DNA of 31,222 bases, from positions 1 through 31,222 of IMG/VR virus record IMGVR_UViG_3300036398_004122; one strand, written 5' to 3'. This document shows positions 7,218-15,182 of this stretch, piece after piece. Source of the stretch: a virus. A model generated the notes under the pieces. The model was not told where the DNA came from and ran no database searches. It saw only the letters and a list, made by a program, of their open reading frames with translations. A program made the position numbers and the translations under genes. Each line of letters opens with the position of its first letter. Positions within the stretch are counted from its first letter, which is position 1.

Positions 7218-9058
7218 CCTATTGGGAAAAGTATATCTCTGAAGAAATGACTGCTGCTCAAAAAAAGAAAGCAGCAGAGCAGGTTATGTCTGATTTAACT
7301 GGAAAAAAGAAAAAAAATAAAAAAGGGAAAGGGAAAGATAAAAAAAGCTCAGAATATACAGAGTATCTAAAAAAACAATTAGAATACAAGAAACAAAAAT
7401 ATGAAGACCAAAAAAGAAGGCAGATTGAAAAATTAAAGGAAAAATCGGATAAGGATACAAAATCAAAAGTCAGGAGTGCTTTATCTTCTGCAAAATACAG
7501 TACCATCAGTTATAAAGACCAAGATCCAACTGCATACAGTAAAGCAATAGGAAATGTTGGAAGTGCAGTTGGAGCACTTGCTAAAGCTGGAGTTGAGGCA
7601 CTTAAATCTAGAAGAGAAAAGAAGAAAGCAGAAAAACGAGCAGCAGAAGCAAAATCAAAACAACCAGAAAAGAAAGAACCAGGAAAACCAGGAAGACCAA
7701 AAGCATCCGGAGGAGATATTCAGCAGGTTTCCGTGAGAGATGTTAGTAATAAAAAGTCAACTAGTGGACTAACTGGAACCCCAGAAAGAAAGAAATTAGT
7801 TCCATCTACAAAGAGACTTCCTGCAGCATCTAAAAGGATTGCACCTTCAGGCGGCACTCCATATCAGGCAGCACCTTCTCCCCAAAGACAAACTGGAATG
7901 TCTTTGGGGCAAAGAGCAAGAAGAAATCCAGCACTAAAATCGGCATTAATTAAAACTAGAATGGAAAACTATTCAGATTGGAGAGAAGAATTCCTTTTCG
8001 AAGTAGATGAAAAGGCAAATAAAGTTGAGAAAGAAAAAATTATTGATGTCATGAAGGGTAAAAATAAAATTGAAATGAATCCTACTGTTAATGAAGACCA
8101 TAAGGAAATCGCAAGTGGAAAAAAGAAAGATGATGAGGGGTATATGGCAAATGTGGAGTTGGACCAAATGGAGAGAGCAATCAAAGCACTCCGTAAAAAA
8201 TTAAAGAAATCTGATACCCAACTCCCTGCTTGGGTGCAGTCAAAAATAACAAGAGCAGCAGATTACGTTGATACTGCTTCTGAGTATCTTCAAAGTGAAG
8301 AAGGACTTTCTGAAGAGAAAGAAGAAAAGAGATACTGCAAACTTTGCAGAAGAGAAGAGGCAAAGGGGGAGTGTTCCTACGGTCCTTCTATGTGGGAAAA
8401 ATATACAATCAGTGAAATGGCACCATTAGTTGCTGCACTTGGTAGAGTTGCTTTAGGTGCAGGTGCAAGAACTGCAGCAACAACTGGAACCAGAGCAGCA
8501 GTTACTTCTGCAGTGAAAGATATTGCAAAAGAAAAACTAAAAGCAGGAATTCAAAATTCACTTAGTCGTGCGGGACAAAAAGTTCAATCTAGTCCTGATT
8601 CAATTAGTCCAGAAGATAGTGGAGCAAGTGTTTATAGAAAGGCATTATCAAATATTGTTGGTGAGGAAGTGGATAAAAAAAAAACTTTAATATTATTGAT
8701 GCTTAAAGCACTTGAGGATAAAAAGAGAAGGAAGAATTCTCAACTAATTAATGGTATTATTGGGGAAGATTGTGAATTAGATGAATCAGTTGATAAAGAT
8801 AAAATGAAGTGCAATAAACCAAAAGCACAAGCACATGGTTCTGGAGAGAGTGGAAAGTCTCATATTGTAAAGGCATGTGAAGGTGGGGAAGAAAAGATTA
8901 TTCGTTTTGGACAACTTGGAGTTAAAGGTTCTCCAAAAAAAGAAGGGGAGTCTGAAGAATATGCAAGTCGTCGCAATAGATTTAAGACTAGACATGCAAA
9001 AAATATTGCAAAGGGAAAAATGAGTGCTGCCTATTGGGCAGACAAAGTTAAATGGTGA
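7214..9058 (+). CDS. Lys-rich modular virion-type protein, 614 aa
   Basis: The N-terminus MTYWEKYISEE has the same shape as a T4 head-protein signal ending in an I-x-E cut site. Residues 15-150 are very basic and probably helical or coiled (KKKKNKKGKGKDKKSS and following). Similar signal-like patches recur inside: MENYSDWREEFLFE near 250 and SMWEKYTISEM near 390. Between them YCKLCRREEAKGEC (near 375) could bind zinc. The last 90 residues form a conserved basic domain ending MSAAYWADKVKW. It overlaps the upstream nucleotidyltransferase gene by 4 bases. No enzyme is recognisable. A DNA-binding protein packaged in the head is my best guess, by analogy with T4 internal proteins. Confidence 0.7.
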   Translation: MTYWEKYISEEMTAAQKKKAAEQVMSDLTGKKKKNKKGKGKDKKSSEYTEYLKKQLEYKKQKYEDQKRRQIEKLKEKSDKDTKSKVRSALSSAKYSTISYKDQDPTAYSKAIGNVGSAVGALAKAGVEALKSRREKKKAEKRAAEAKSKQPEKKEPGKPGRPKASGGDIQQVSVRDVSNKKSTSGLTGTPERKKLVPSTKRLPAASKRIAPSGGTPYQAAPSPQRQTGMSLGQRARRNPALKSALIKTRMENYSDWREEFLFEVDEKANKVEKEKIIDVMKGKNKIEMNPTVNEDHKEIASGKKKDDEGYMANVELDQMERAIKALRKKLKKSDTQLPAWVQSKITRAADYVDTASEYLQSEEGLSEEKEEKRYCKLCRREEAKGECSYGPSMWEKYTISEMAPLVAALGRVALGAGARTAATTGTRAAVTSAVKDIAKEKLKAGIQNSLSRAGQKVQSSPDSISPEDSGASVYRKALSNIVGEEVDKKKTLILLMLKALEDKKRRKNSQLINGIIGEDCELDESVDKDKMKCNKPKAQAHGSGESGKSHIVKACEGGEEKIIRFGQLGVKGSPKKEGESEEYASRRNRFKTRHAKNIAKGKMSAAYWADKVKW

Positions 9059-9074
9059 TTGAGGGGTACTTTCG

Positions 9075-9082
9075 GATAAATA
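9075..9082 (+). promoter_or_regulatory. Late promoter-like motif GATAAATA
   Basis: GATAAATA lies 27 bases before the ATG at 9110 and matches the T4 late promoter core at seven of eight bases. Confidence 0.5.
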
Positions 9083-9109
9083 ATTTTGGTCTAACTTACG
9101 GAGGTCATT

Positions 9110-9283
9110 ATGGACGCAATTGTCGCAATCGTAAAACCAATTCTTATTAGAATTGCAACTCACCCATCAGTTAAAAATCTTGTTATTGAACTTCTTGAAA
9201 AATATGTAAAAACCACAGACAATAGCATTGATAATGTTATTCTTGCTACTGTTAAGGAACTTCTATTTAAACCAGAAGTTTGA
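9110..9283 (+). CDS. Small conserved helical protein, 57 aa
   Basis: ATG at 9110 with a good ribosome site TTACGGAGG at 9096-9104 and its own late promoter motif. The product MDAIVAIVKPILIRIATHPS continues as an amphipathic, probably helical protein, with hydrophobic residues about every third or fourth position. It is not hydrophobic enough to be a clear membrane segment. Strong translation signals and two hairpins after it suggest an abundant late product transcribed on its own. The function is unknown; a minor virion component is possible. Confidence 0.7.
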   Translation: MDAIVAIVKPILIRIATHPSVKNLVIELLEKYVKTTDNSIDNVILATVKELLFKPEV

Positions 9284-9287
9284 TTTT

Positions 9288-9304
9288 CCAAGTTTATGAC
9301 TTGG
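9288..9304 (+). terminator. Short hairpin after the 57-aa gene
   Basis: CCAAGT (9288-9293) pairs with ACTTGG (9299-9304) around a 5-base loop, followed by a partly T-rich stretch. It may protect the 3' end or assist the stronger terminator at 9327. Confidence 0.4.
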
Positions 9305-9326
9305 ATCTAATTTTGTTAAAATTTTT

Positions 9327-9354
9327 GGGGTAAAGTGTTGCTTTACCCCCTTTT
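9327..9354 (+). terminator. Factor-independent terminator
   Basis: GGGGTAAAG (9327-9335) pairs perfectly with CTTTACCCC (9341-9349) around a 5-base loop and is followed by CTTTT. The T tract runs straight into a TATAAATA late promoter. Confidence 0.8.
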
Positions 9355-9361
9355 ATAAATA
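9354..9361 (+). promoter_or_regulatory. Late promoter TATAAATA
   Basis: An exact match to the T4 late promoter core, 34 bases before the ATG at 9396 and sharing its first T with the terminator tract. Confidence 0.65.
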
Positions 9362-9395
9362 AGTTTAGGAAAAATTTTTTACGGAAAAGAAAAAA

Positions 9396-10202
9396 ATGGC
9401 ACTCTGGGGTAAAAAAGACGACATTTATTCTGCTGGAACTATTACAGTTGATTATGCAAATAAAACTGTAACTGGTTCTGGAACCACTTTCACCGCATTG
9501 AGTGTCGGTGATGTGATTTCTATCGGAGCTGGTACTACTTTTGGTGAGGCAGTTGTATCTGGTATTACCTCAGATACAGTTATTTCTATTGCATCTACTC
9601 AGTATCTAAGTGGTGCTGCTATTTCTGCTGTGGAGTGGACCGCATCCCAAAAACCAAAGTATACTCTTAAAGATTCTAATTATTCTGCAACTGAAATTCT
9701 TGGAGTCGATGAAAATGAGATTGTTTCATCTACACTAGAGATTTCACATACAGGATGGGTTGGTGTTCATACTTATGTTGATAATCACGGAAATCTGAGA
9801 AGAAAGACTGAAGTTTTAGTTGCTATGTCAGGAATCACCACTGGTGTAGCAAGTACAACTGGAGTTGGTGGTGATGCTGCCGATGACACCCTTCTCCCAG
9901 ATACTGTCATTTCAATTGTAACTCAACCATCTAGTGTTGGTGTTGCTACCACTGCACTACCACAGACAGTTAACTTTAGTGTAGTAGCAGCAACTTCTCC
10001 AGTATCTCAGGCTGTTACTTATCAGTGGCAGAGAAGCACAAATGGGGGTACTTCATACACCAATGTTGGTGGAGCAACTACCTCTGCAGTTAGTGTTGCG
10101 GTAACTAATACTACGTTTGATGGATATCTATATCGTGTTGTTCTTAATTCCACAGGTGCTGATCAAGTTGTATCTGGATCTGCAACCCTTACTGTATCGT
10201 GA
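9396..10202 (+). CDS. Virion structural protein with C-terminal Ig-like domain
   Basis: 268 residues, rich in Thr, Ser, Val and Gly as in beta-structured virion proteins. The first ~165 residues (starting MALWGKKDDIY) include strands such as KTVTGSGTTF and SQKPKYTLKDSNY. Residues about 178-268 look like a bacterial Ig-like domain: ITQPSS at its start, VTYQWQRSTNGG near 207 with the core Trp, DGYLYRVVLNS, and the end SATLTVS. Ig-like domains on phage heads and tails (T4 Hoc is the model) bind weakly to glycans and surfaces. Exact promoter, terminator upstream and a purine-rich leader (ACGGAAAAG) suggest strong late expression. Head decoration or fibre attachment are both possible. Confidence 0.8.
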   Translation: MALWGKKDDIYSAGTITVDYANKTVTGSGTTFTALSVGDVISIGAGTTFGEAVVSGITSDTVISIASTQYLSGAAISAVEWTASQKPKYTLKDSNYSATEILGVDENEIVSSTLEISHTGWVGVHTYVDNHGNLRRKTEVLVAMSGITTGVASTTGVGGDAADDTLLPDTVISIVTQPSSVGVATTALPQTVNFSVVAATSPVSQAVTYQWQRSTNGGTSYTNVGGATTSAVSVAVTNTTFDGYLYRVVLNSTGADQVVSGSATLTVS

Positions 10203-10210
10203 TTTGATGT

Positions 10211-10582
10211 ATGAGATTTGATGAGTTGAATGAAGATAACTATCTTCTTTTTGCAATTAAACATTATGAGAATCCTCAGTCCGTGACTAAGGATGACTTT
10301 TATGATGACCTAAAAAGAATTAGGTGGATTAAAAAGTTGTTGAAAAAATATAAAAATGAAGGTGAACTGAAAACTCATTTATTAATAAACCACTTTATTA
10401 TTCTTTATAATGTTTTTGGTGATGCAGCAACACCAATGCTGTTTTATAAATTGGAAAAGGATTATTGGAGTGTTCTGAAAACTTTTATAGTTTATCTTCA
10501 AAGGTTTCCGGAATATCCAATTACCAAAATTCATGAAATACCACTTGATGATGACTGTTTAAAAATACTCAATTCAATCTAA
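10211..10582 (+). CDS. Conserved phage protein, 123 aa, function unknown
   Basis: A soluble, probably all-helical protein. The front half is highly charged (DDFYDDLKRIRWIKKLLKKY). The second half is hydrophobic and aromatic (LLINHFIILYNVFGDAATPMLFYK, about residues 56-80) but interrupted by polar residues, so I do not call a membrane segment. Proteins of this kind are widespread in T4-like cyanophages. No catalytic residues stand out. It starts 8 bases after the Ig-like gene and its TAA overlaps the next ATG, so it is in the same transcript. Confidence 0.75.
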   Translation: MRFDELNEDNYLLFAIKHYENPQSVTKDDFYDDLKRIRWIKKLLKKYKNEGELKTHLLINHFIILYNVFGDAATPMLFYKLEKDYWSVLKTFIVYLQRFPEYPITKIHEIPLDDDCLKILNSI

Positions 10583-10782
10583 TGGACGACAGAATTTTAG
10601 ATAAAATTATTTCAATGGTAAGAAATAATTTAAATGAAGAGGGTGCAATGGCATTGCCAACTAATAATGTTGGTTCTGGTAATATTGCTGGAACTCCAGA
10701 GGCAGATCCAGGAAATCCACCAGTAAAAAAAAGAAAAAAATACATTTACCAAAAAAACTCTAGAAAACTTTGGAAAATATAA
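10582..10782 (+). CDS. Small protein with basic C-terminus, 66 aa
   Basis: ATG overlapping the upstream stop (TAATG). The 66-residue protein has a short helical front (DDRILDKIISMVRNNLNEEG), a Gly/Pro/Asn-rich middle that is probably disordered, and a strongly basic end, KKRKKYIYQKNSRKLWKI. The basic tail could bind nucleic acid or an acidic partner. Many cyanomyoviruses carry a similar short gene here. The function is unknown. Confidence 0.65.
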   Translation: MDDRILDKIISMVRNNLNEEGAMALPTNNVGSGNIAGTPEADPGNPPVKKRKKYIYQKNSRKLWKI

Positions 10783-10787
10783 ATGCC

Positions 10788-11207
10788 ATGTTCTCACAAG
10801 AATCTAAACTAGCGGTTCTTGAATCTAAACTCAACATTTATGAAGAACTGTCCAGAGAAATGCTTTCAAAATTGGAAGCAGCTGTGGAAAAAATATCAGA
10901 AGGAAATAACCGCATTGCTATGATTCTTACAAAGCATGACGAAAGGATTGAACAGGCGATAAAGACTGATGACCTTATTATAAAGATGATTGATGAGGTT
11001 AAGGAGTCAAATTCAAAAGAACATGCCCTTGTCATTAAAAGATTAGAGACAGTAGAAAGTAATATTGCAGATTTATCTAAGTTTAAGTGGCAGGTAGCAG
11101 CTATTTCAGGTGCTGCCGTTTTGATTATCGGTTTGGTAGTCCCCTTTATTGACAACGTGCTCCCAGGACCCTATAATGGAGGTTCCCAGACCACCCAAAC
11201 TAGATAA
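10788..11207 (+). CDS. Coiled-coil protein with C-terminal membrane segment (XhlA-like layout)
   Basis: 139 residues from the ATG at 10788. An in-frame TTG at 10770 would add six residues and overlap the previous gene; I prefer the ATG. Residues 1-100 show heptad-like spacing of Leu, Ile and Met (ESKLAVLESKLNIYEELSREM and following), predicting a long coiled coil. Residues about 102-120 (WQVAAISGAAVLIIGLVVPF) form one membrane helix, followed by a short polar tail. This layout matches XhlA-type haemolysin and holin-associated proteins, so a role in lysis or membrane anchoring is possible, by analogy only. A lysozyme gene lies 10 kb away, not next door. Confidence 0.7.
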   Translation: MFSQESKLAVLESKLNIYEELSREMLSKLEAAVEKISEGNNRIAMILTKHDERIEQAIKTDDLIIKMIDEVKESNSKEHALVIKRLETVESNIADLSKFKWQVAAISGAAVLIIGLVVPFIDNVLPGPYNGGSQTTQTR

Positions 11208-12208
11208 TGAGTTTTATTGATTCCAAATATATCGGGTTGGTTTCTTCCCGACTGCATAAGTTCGCTAGAAAAAAAGAAGGTCTATATAATTTCCGTTGCC
11301 CTTATTGCGGAGATAGTCAGAGGACTAAAAATAAGGCACGGGGATACCTGTATAAGTTAAAGAACGACCACAACTTTAAATGCCATAATTGTGGGGTTTC
11401 TAGGACTTTTACTAACTTCCTGAAGGATATGGATGCTGTGTTGTATGACCAGTATGTGATGGAGAGATATAAGAATGGTCTAACAGGAAAGGGAAGTCAA
11501 ACAAAGACACCAGAGTTTAAGTTTGAAAAACCTAACTTTTCAAAAAAGTCTTTTGACCTGCCCACCATAGAAGAACTAAATAAAGAACACTTGGCAAGAC
11601 AATATCTAGAGAACAGAAAAATTCCAAAGGAATATTTTCGTGAATTGTATTTTTGTCAGAACTTCAAAGAGTGGACTAACACTCAGAAGCACACATTCGA
11701 TAATTTAGACAACGACGAACCAAGAATCATCATTCCTCTCATCAATCAAGGAAAAATCTTTGGGTTTCAAGGTCGCAGTCTGAATAAGAATTCAAAGGTC
11801 AAATATATTACAATCATCCTAGACGACAGCCATCCAAAAATATATGGTTTAGATAAAGCAGATTTTAATAAGACTGTATATGTCGTTGAGGGACCAATCG
11901 ATAGTATGTTCTTAGATAATGCAATTGCTATGGTTGGAGCAGATTTAGATTACATGTTTTTCGTTACTAATTTTGAATCAGACTTTGTGATGGTCTATGA
12001 CAATGAAAAACGAAATAAACAAATTATTCAGAGAATGGAAAAGGCAATTGATTCAAAATTTCCTATTGTAATTTGGCCAAATGACTTGAAAGAAAAGGAC
12101 ATCAATGATATGATACTTGAAGGCATTGATGTCAACAAAATTGTAAAAGAAAATACCTTTATGGGGTTAGAAGCAAAAGCAAAACTTATTGGTTGGAAAC
12201 GAGTATGA
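11207..12208 (+). CDS. 61: DNA primase gp61
   Basis: 333 residues, against 342 in T4 gp61. The zinc-binding domain is visible as C31-P-Y-C34 and C59-H-N-C62. The TOPRIM domain starts near 223 with VYVVEGPIDS, where E228 and the later acidic residues (VMVYDNE, D265) bind the catalytic metals. It makes the RNA primers for lagging-strand synthesis and acts in a complex with the gp41 helicase at 2132-3505. The ATG overlaps the stop of the membrane protein upstream by one base, and its own TGA overlaps the nrdA start (ATGA), so primase and nrdA are coupled. Confidence 0.92.
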   Translation: MSFIDSKYIGLVSSRLHKFARKKEGLYNFRCPYCGDSQRTKNKARGYLYKLKNDHNFKCHNCGVSRTFTNFLKDMDAVLYDQYVMERYKNGLTGKGSQTKTPEFKFEKPNFSKKSFDLPTIEELNKEHLARQYLENRKIPKEYFRELYFCQNFKEWTNTQKHTFDNLDNDEPRIIIPLINQGKIFGFQGRSLNKNSKVKYITIILDDSHPKIYGLDKADFNKTVYVVEGPIDSMFLDNAIAMVGADLDYMFFVTNFESDFVMVYDNEKRNKQIIQRMEKAIDSKFPIVIWPNDLKEKDINDMILEGIDVNKIVKENTFMGLEAKAKLIGWKRV

Positions 12209-14502
12209 GCAACGGTACAAATGTAGTTAAAAGGAATGGTTCCGTAGAGAGTCTTGACCTGAATAAACTTCATCTAATGGTTGACGAGGCTTGCAAGGAT
12301 TTGTCTGGTGTATCAGCAAGTCAGGTTGAGATGCAGTCTGGAATTCAATTTTATGATGGAATTACAACTCAGGAAATTCAAGAAATTTTAATTCGTTCTG
12401 CATCAGACTTGATTGATTTGGATAACCCAAATTATCAATTTGTTGCAGCAAGACTTCTGCTATTTTCTGTGAGAAAGTCTTTGTATGGAAAAATTCAAGA
12501 CCATCCAACTTTCTTGGACCACATTAAAAAGTGTGTAAATGCGGGTGTTTATGACAAAGAAATTCTCACAAATTATTCTGAAGAAGAGATTAATAAACTT
12601 GGTTCGTATATTAATCATAACCGTGACTACCTATTCACTTATGCAGGTCTACGTCAGGTCGTTGATAAGTACCTCGTGCAAGATAGAAGCAATGGAAGTG
12701 TATATGAAACCCCACAGTTTATGTACATGATGATTGCTGCGACAATCTTCTCTCAATACTCAAAAGAAATTCGTCTTTCATATGTAAAGAGGTACTATGA
12801 CGCAATCTCAAAGCACAAAATCAACATTCCCACACCTATCATGGCAGGAGTGCGAACTCCACTTCGACAATTTGCTAGCTGTGTTCTTGTTGATTCTGAT
12901 GACACCCTCGATAGCATCTTTAGTTCTGATATGGCTATCGGCAGATATGTTGCACAAAGGGCGGGCATCGGTATCAACGCAGGTCGCATCAGGGGGATCA
13001 ATGCTAAAATCAGAGGTGGAGAAGTTCAGCACACAGGTGTTGTCCCTTTCCTCAAAAAGTTTGAGAGCACTGTCCGATGCTGCACTCAGAATGGCATCCG
13101 AGGTGGATCAGCAACTGTCCACTTTCCAATCTGGCACCAAGAAATAGAAGATATTCTAGTTCTTAAGAATAACAAAGGAACTGAAGATAATCGAGTCCGT
13201 AAACTTGATTATTCTATTCAAATTTCTAAATTGTTCTATGAAAGGTTTATTAAAGATGAGGAGATTACTCTCTTCAGTCCCCATGACGTACCTGGACTTT
13301 CTGATTCTTTCGGACTCCCTGAGTTTGACGATCTCTATGTTTCATATGAAAAGAATCCGTCCATTAAAAAGAAGACTATTAAGGCGCAAGAACTTATTCT
13401 TGACCTCCTTAAGGAACGTGCGGAAACGGGTCGTATCTACATTATGAATATCGACCATTGCAATTCTCACTCGTCATTTAAAGATAAAGTTTGGATGAGT
13501 AATCTTTGCCAAGAGATTACACTTCCTACCAAACCATTGCAGCACATTGATGACCCTAATGGGGAGATTGCACTTTGCATTCTTTCTGCGGTTAATGTAG
13601 GAAAAGTCAAATCTGATGAAGAATTTGAAGAACTTTGTGATCTTTCTGTGCGTGGTCTAGAAGAATTGATAGACTACCAAGAATATCCAGTTGTTGCTGC
13701 AGAAAAATCAACCAAAGCACGTCGTTCTCTTGGTATTGGGTTTATTGGTCTTGCACACTATTTGGCAAAACTTGGATGCAACTATGATTCACAAGAAGCA
13801 TGGGATGCGGTACACGGACTTTCTGAAGCATTCCAGTATTATCTTCTGAAATCTTCTAATCAAATTGCAAAAGAAAAAGGAAAGTGCGAATACTTTGGTC
13901 GCACTAAGTATGCTGATGGAATTCTTCCAATCGATACTTATAAAAAAGACGTAGATGAAATTACTTCAATTAAATTGGAACATGATTGGGAAACTCTTAG
14001 AGCATCTATCTTGGAATACGGTCTCAGGCACTCAACATTGTCCGCACAGATGCCATCGGAGAGCAGTTCCGTTGTGTCAAACGCAACTAATGGAATCGAA
14101 CCACCTCGTGGATTCTTGTCCATTAAGAAATCAAAGAAAGGACCTCTTAAGCAAATTGTTCCCCAGTATCATACACTCAAAAACAATTATACGCTTTTGT
14201 GGGATATGCCTAATAATACTGGGTATATTAATGTGGTTGCTGTGATGCAAAAGTTTTTTGATCAAGCAATTTCTGGAAATTGGTCTTATAATCCAGAAAA
14301 TTATCCAGATAATGAAGTTCCAGTCACTGTTATGGCAAATGATTTCCTAAAAACATATAAGTATGGATGGAAAACTTCTTATTACCAAAACACATATGAT
14401 ATTAAGACAGATGAGGTTAAAGATGAAAAGTCAGATATTTCATCTTTGATTAATGATATACTCAATTCTGGTGAAGAAGATTGCGAATCATGCAAAATTT
14501 AA
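12205..14502 (+). CDS. nrdA: Ribonucleoside-diphosphate reductase, large subunit (class Ia)
   Basis: 765 residues from the ATG at 12205, which overlaps the primase stop; a TTG at 12193 is less likely. It reduces ribonucleotides to deoxyribonucleotides with NrdB. All catalytic residues are in place: C226 (E. coli C225), the N-x-C-x-E block MSNLCQEI with C435 and E437 (E. coli C439, E441), and C458 in ALCILSAVN (E. coli C462). The C-terminal cysteine pair C760-E-S-C763 passes electrons from thioredoxin or glutaredoxin. The N-terminal ~90 residues are a short ATP-cone-like region; whether it still senses dATP is unclear. An oxygenase gene separates it from nrdB. Confidence 0.96.
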   Translation: MSNGTNVVKRNGSVESLDLNKLHLMVDEACKDLSGVSASQVEMQSGIQFYDGITTQEIQEILIRSASDLIDLDNPNYQFVAARLLLFSVRKSLYGKIQDHPTFLDHIKKCVNAGVYDKEILTNYSEEEINKLGSYINHNRDYLFTYAGLRQVVDKYLVQDRSNGSVYETPQFMYMMIAATIFSQYSKEIRLSYVKRYYDAISKHKINIPTPIMAGVRTPLRQFASCVLVDSDDTLDSIFSSDMAIGRYVAQRAGIGINAGRIRGINAKIRGGEVQHTGVVPFLKKFESTVRCCTQNGIRGGSATVHFPIWHQEIEDILVLKNNKGTEDNRVRKLDYSIQISKLFYERFIKDEEITLFSPHDVPGLSDSFGLPEFDDLYVSYEKNPSIKKKTIKAQELILDLLKERAETGRIYIMNIDHCNSHSSFKDKVWMSNLCQEITLPTKPLQHIDDPNGEIALCILSAVNVGKVKSDEEFEELCDLSVRGLEELIDYQEYPVVAAEKSTKARRSLGIGFIGLAHYLAKLGCNYDSQEAWDAVHGLSEAFQYYLLKSSNQIAKEKGKCEYFGRTKYADGILPIDTYKKDVDEITSIKLEHDWETLRASILEYGLRHSTLSAQMPSESSSVVSNATNGIEPPRGFLSIKKSKKGPLKQIVPQYHTLKNNYTLLWDMPNNTGYINVVAVMQKFFDQAISGNWSYNPENYPDNEVPVTVMANDFLKTYKYGWKTSYYQNTYDIKTDEVKDEKSDISSLINDILNSGEEDCESCKI

Positions 14503-15182
14503 AATTAAAAGGAGAAGGTAAATTCATCCCATTATTTCCTACTCCCCTTGGGATATTTAAAGATGATGATTATCCAAATAAAAAAGATGATATTTTAAAA
14601 ATGTGTCTTGATGAAAGGGATAATGATACTAGTGGTAGACTGATATCAAATCGGGGAGGTGGATGGCAAAGTAAGTCTAAATGGTTTTTTGAAGAAAAAA
14701 ATAAATCATTTTATGAATATCTCCATAAAATGATAGAATCTTTATTTTATGAATCATTTGATCACTCTGGAGAACTTACTTTTTCTGTACCAAATTGCTG
14801 GATTAATATTAACCCTTCAGGTGCTTATAATCTTTCTCATACCCACCCTGGTTGTGATTATGCTGGAGTTTTATATGTAAATCTTCCAGAAAATGATGAT
14901 ATTGATGATGATGCTCCTATTGTTTTTGATGGTCCAAATTCTCATATATTTGGATTAACATTTAATATGTACTCTGAGAATTATGTTAATGCATATGGAT
15001 TATGTGCTGAAATTGAAGTATATCCATCCGAAGGTACATTATTGATATTTCATTCTTCTCTTAGGCATTTAGTTGAAGAAAATAAATCTAAAGAGGAAAG
15101 AATTAGTATTGCTTTCAATATTATTATAGAAAATTATGGTAGATTTGGGGACAACAACAAAAGAGGCAAAATAAAATGTTAG
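14490..15182 (+). CDS. Putative 2-oxoglutarate/Fe(II) oxygenase (second of two)
   Basis: 230 residues from the ATG at 14490, inside the last codons of nrdA in another frame; a TTG at 14481 is an alternative. The pattern matches the phage oxygenase family with an N-x-x-H-x-H start: SHTHPGCDYAGVLYVN (H117, H119), then the distal H193 in SSLRHLVEE and R204-I-S206 in ERISIAFN, the RxS that binds 2-oxoglutarate. EGTLLIFHSS precedes the distal His as expected. The substrate is unknown; protein, nucleic acid or a small metabolite are all possible. It splits nrdA from nrdB, is AT-richer than either, and overlaps nrdB by 7 bases. Confidence 0.75.
   Translation: MQNLKLKGEGKFIPLFPTPLGIFKDDDYPNKKDDILKMCLDERDNDTSGRLISNRGGGWQSKSKWFFEEKNKSFYEYLHKMIESLFYESFDHSGELTFSVPNCWININPSGAYNLSHTHPGCDYAGVLYVNLPENDDIDDDAPIVFDGPNSHIFGLTFNMYSENYVNAYGLCAEIEVYPSEGTLLIFHSSLRHLVEENKSKEERISIAFNIIIENYGRFGDNNKRGKIKC

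Noticed and set aside
12193-12204. TTG at 12193 as nrdA start
   Set aside because: It would overlap the primase by 16 bases; the ATG at 12205 makes the usual ATGA coupling and gives the normal N-terminus.
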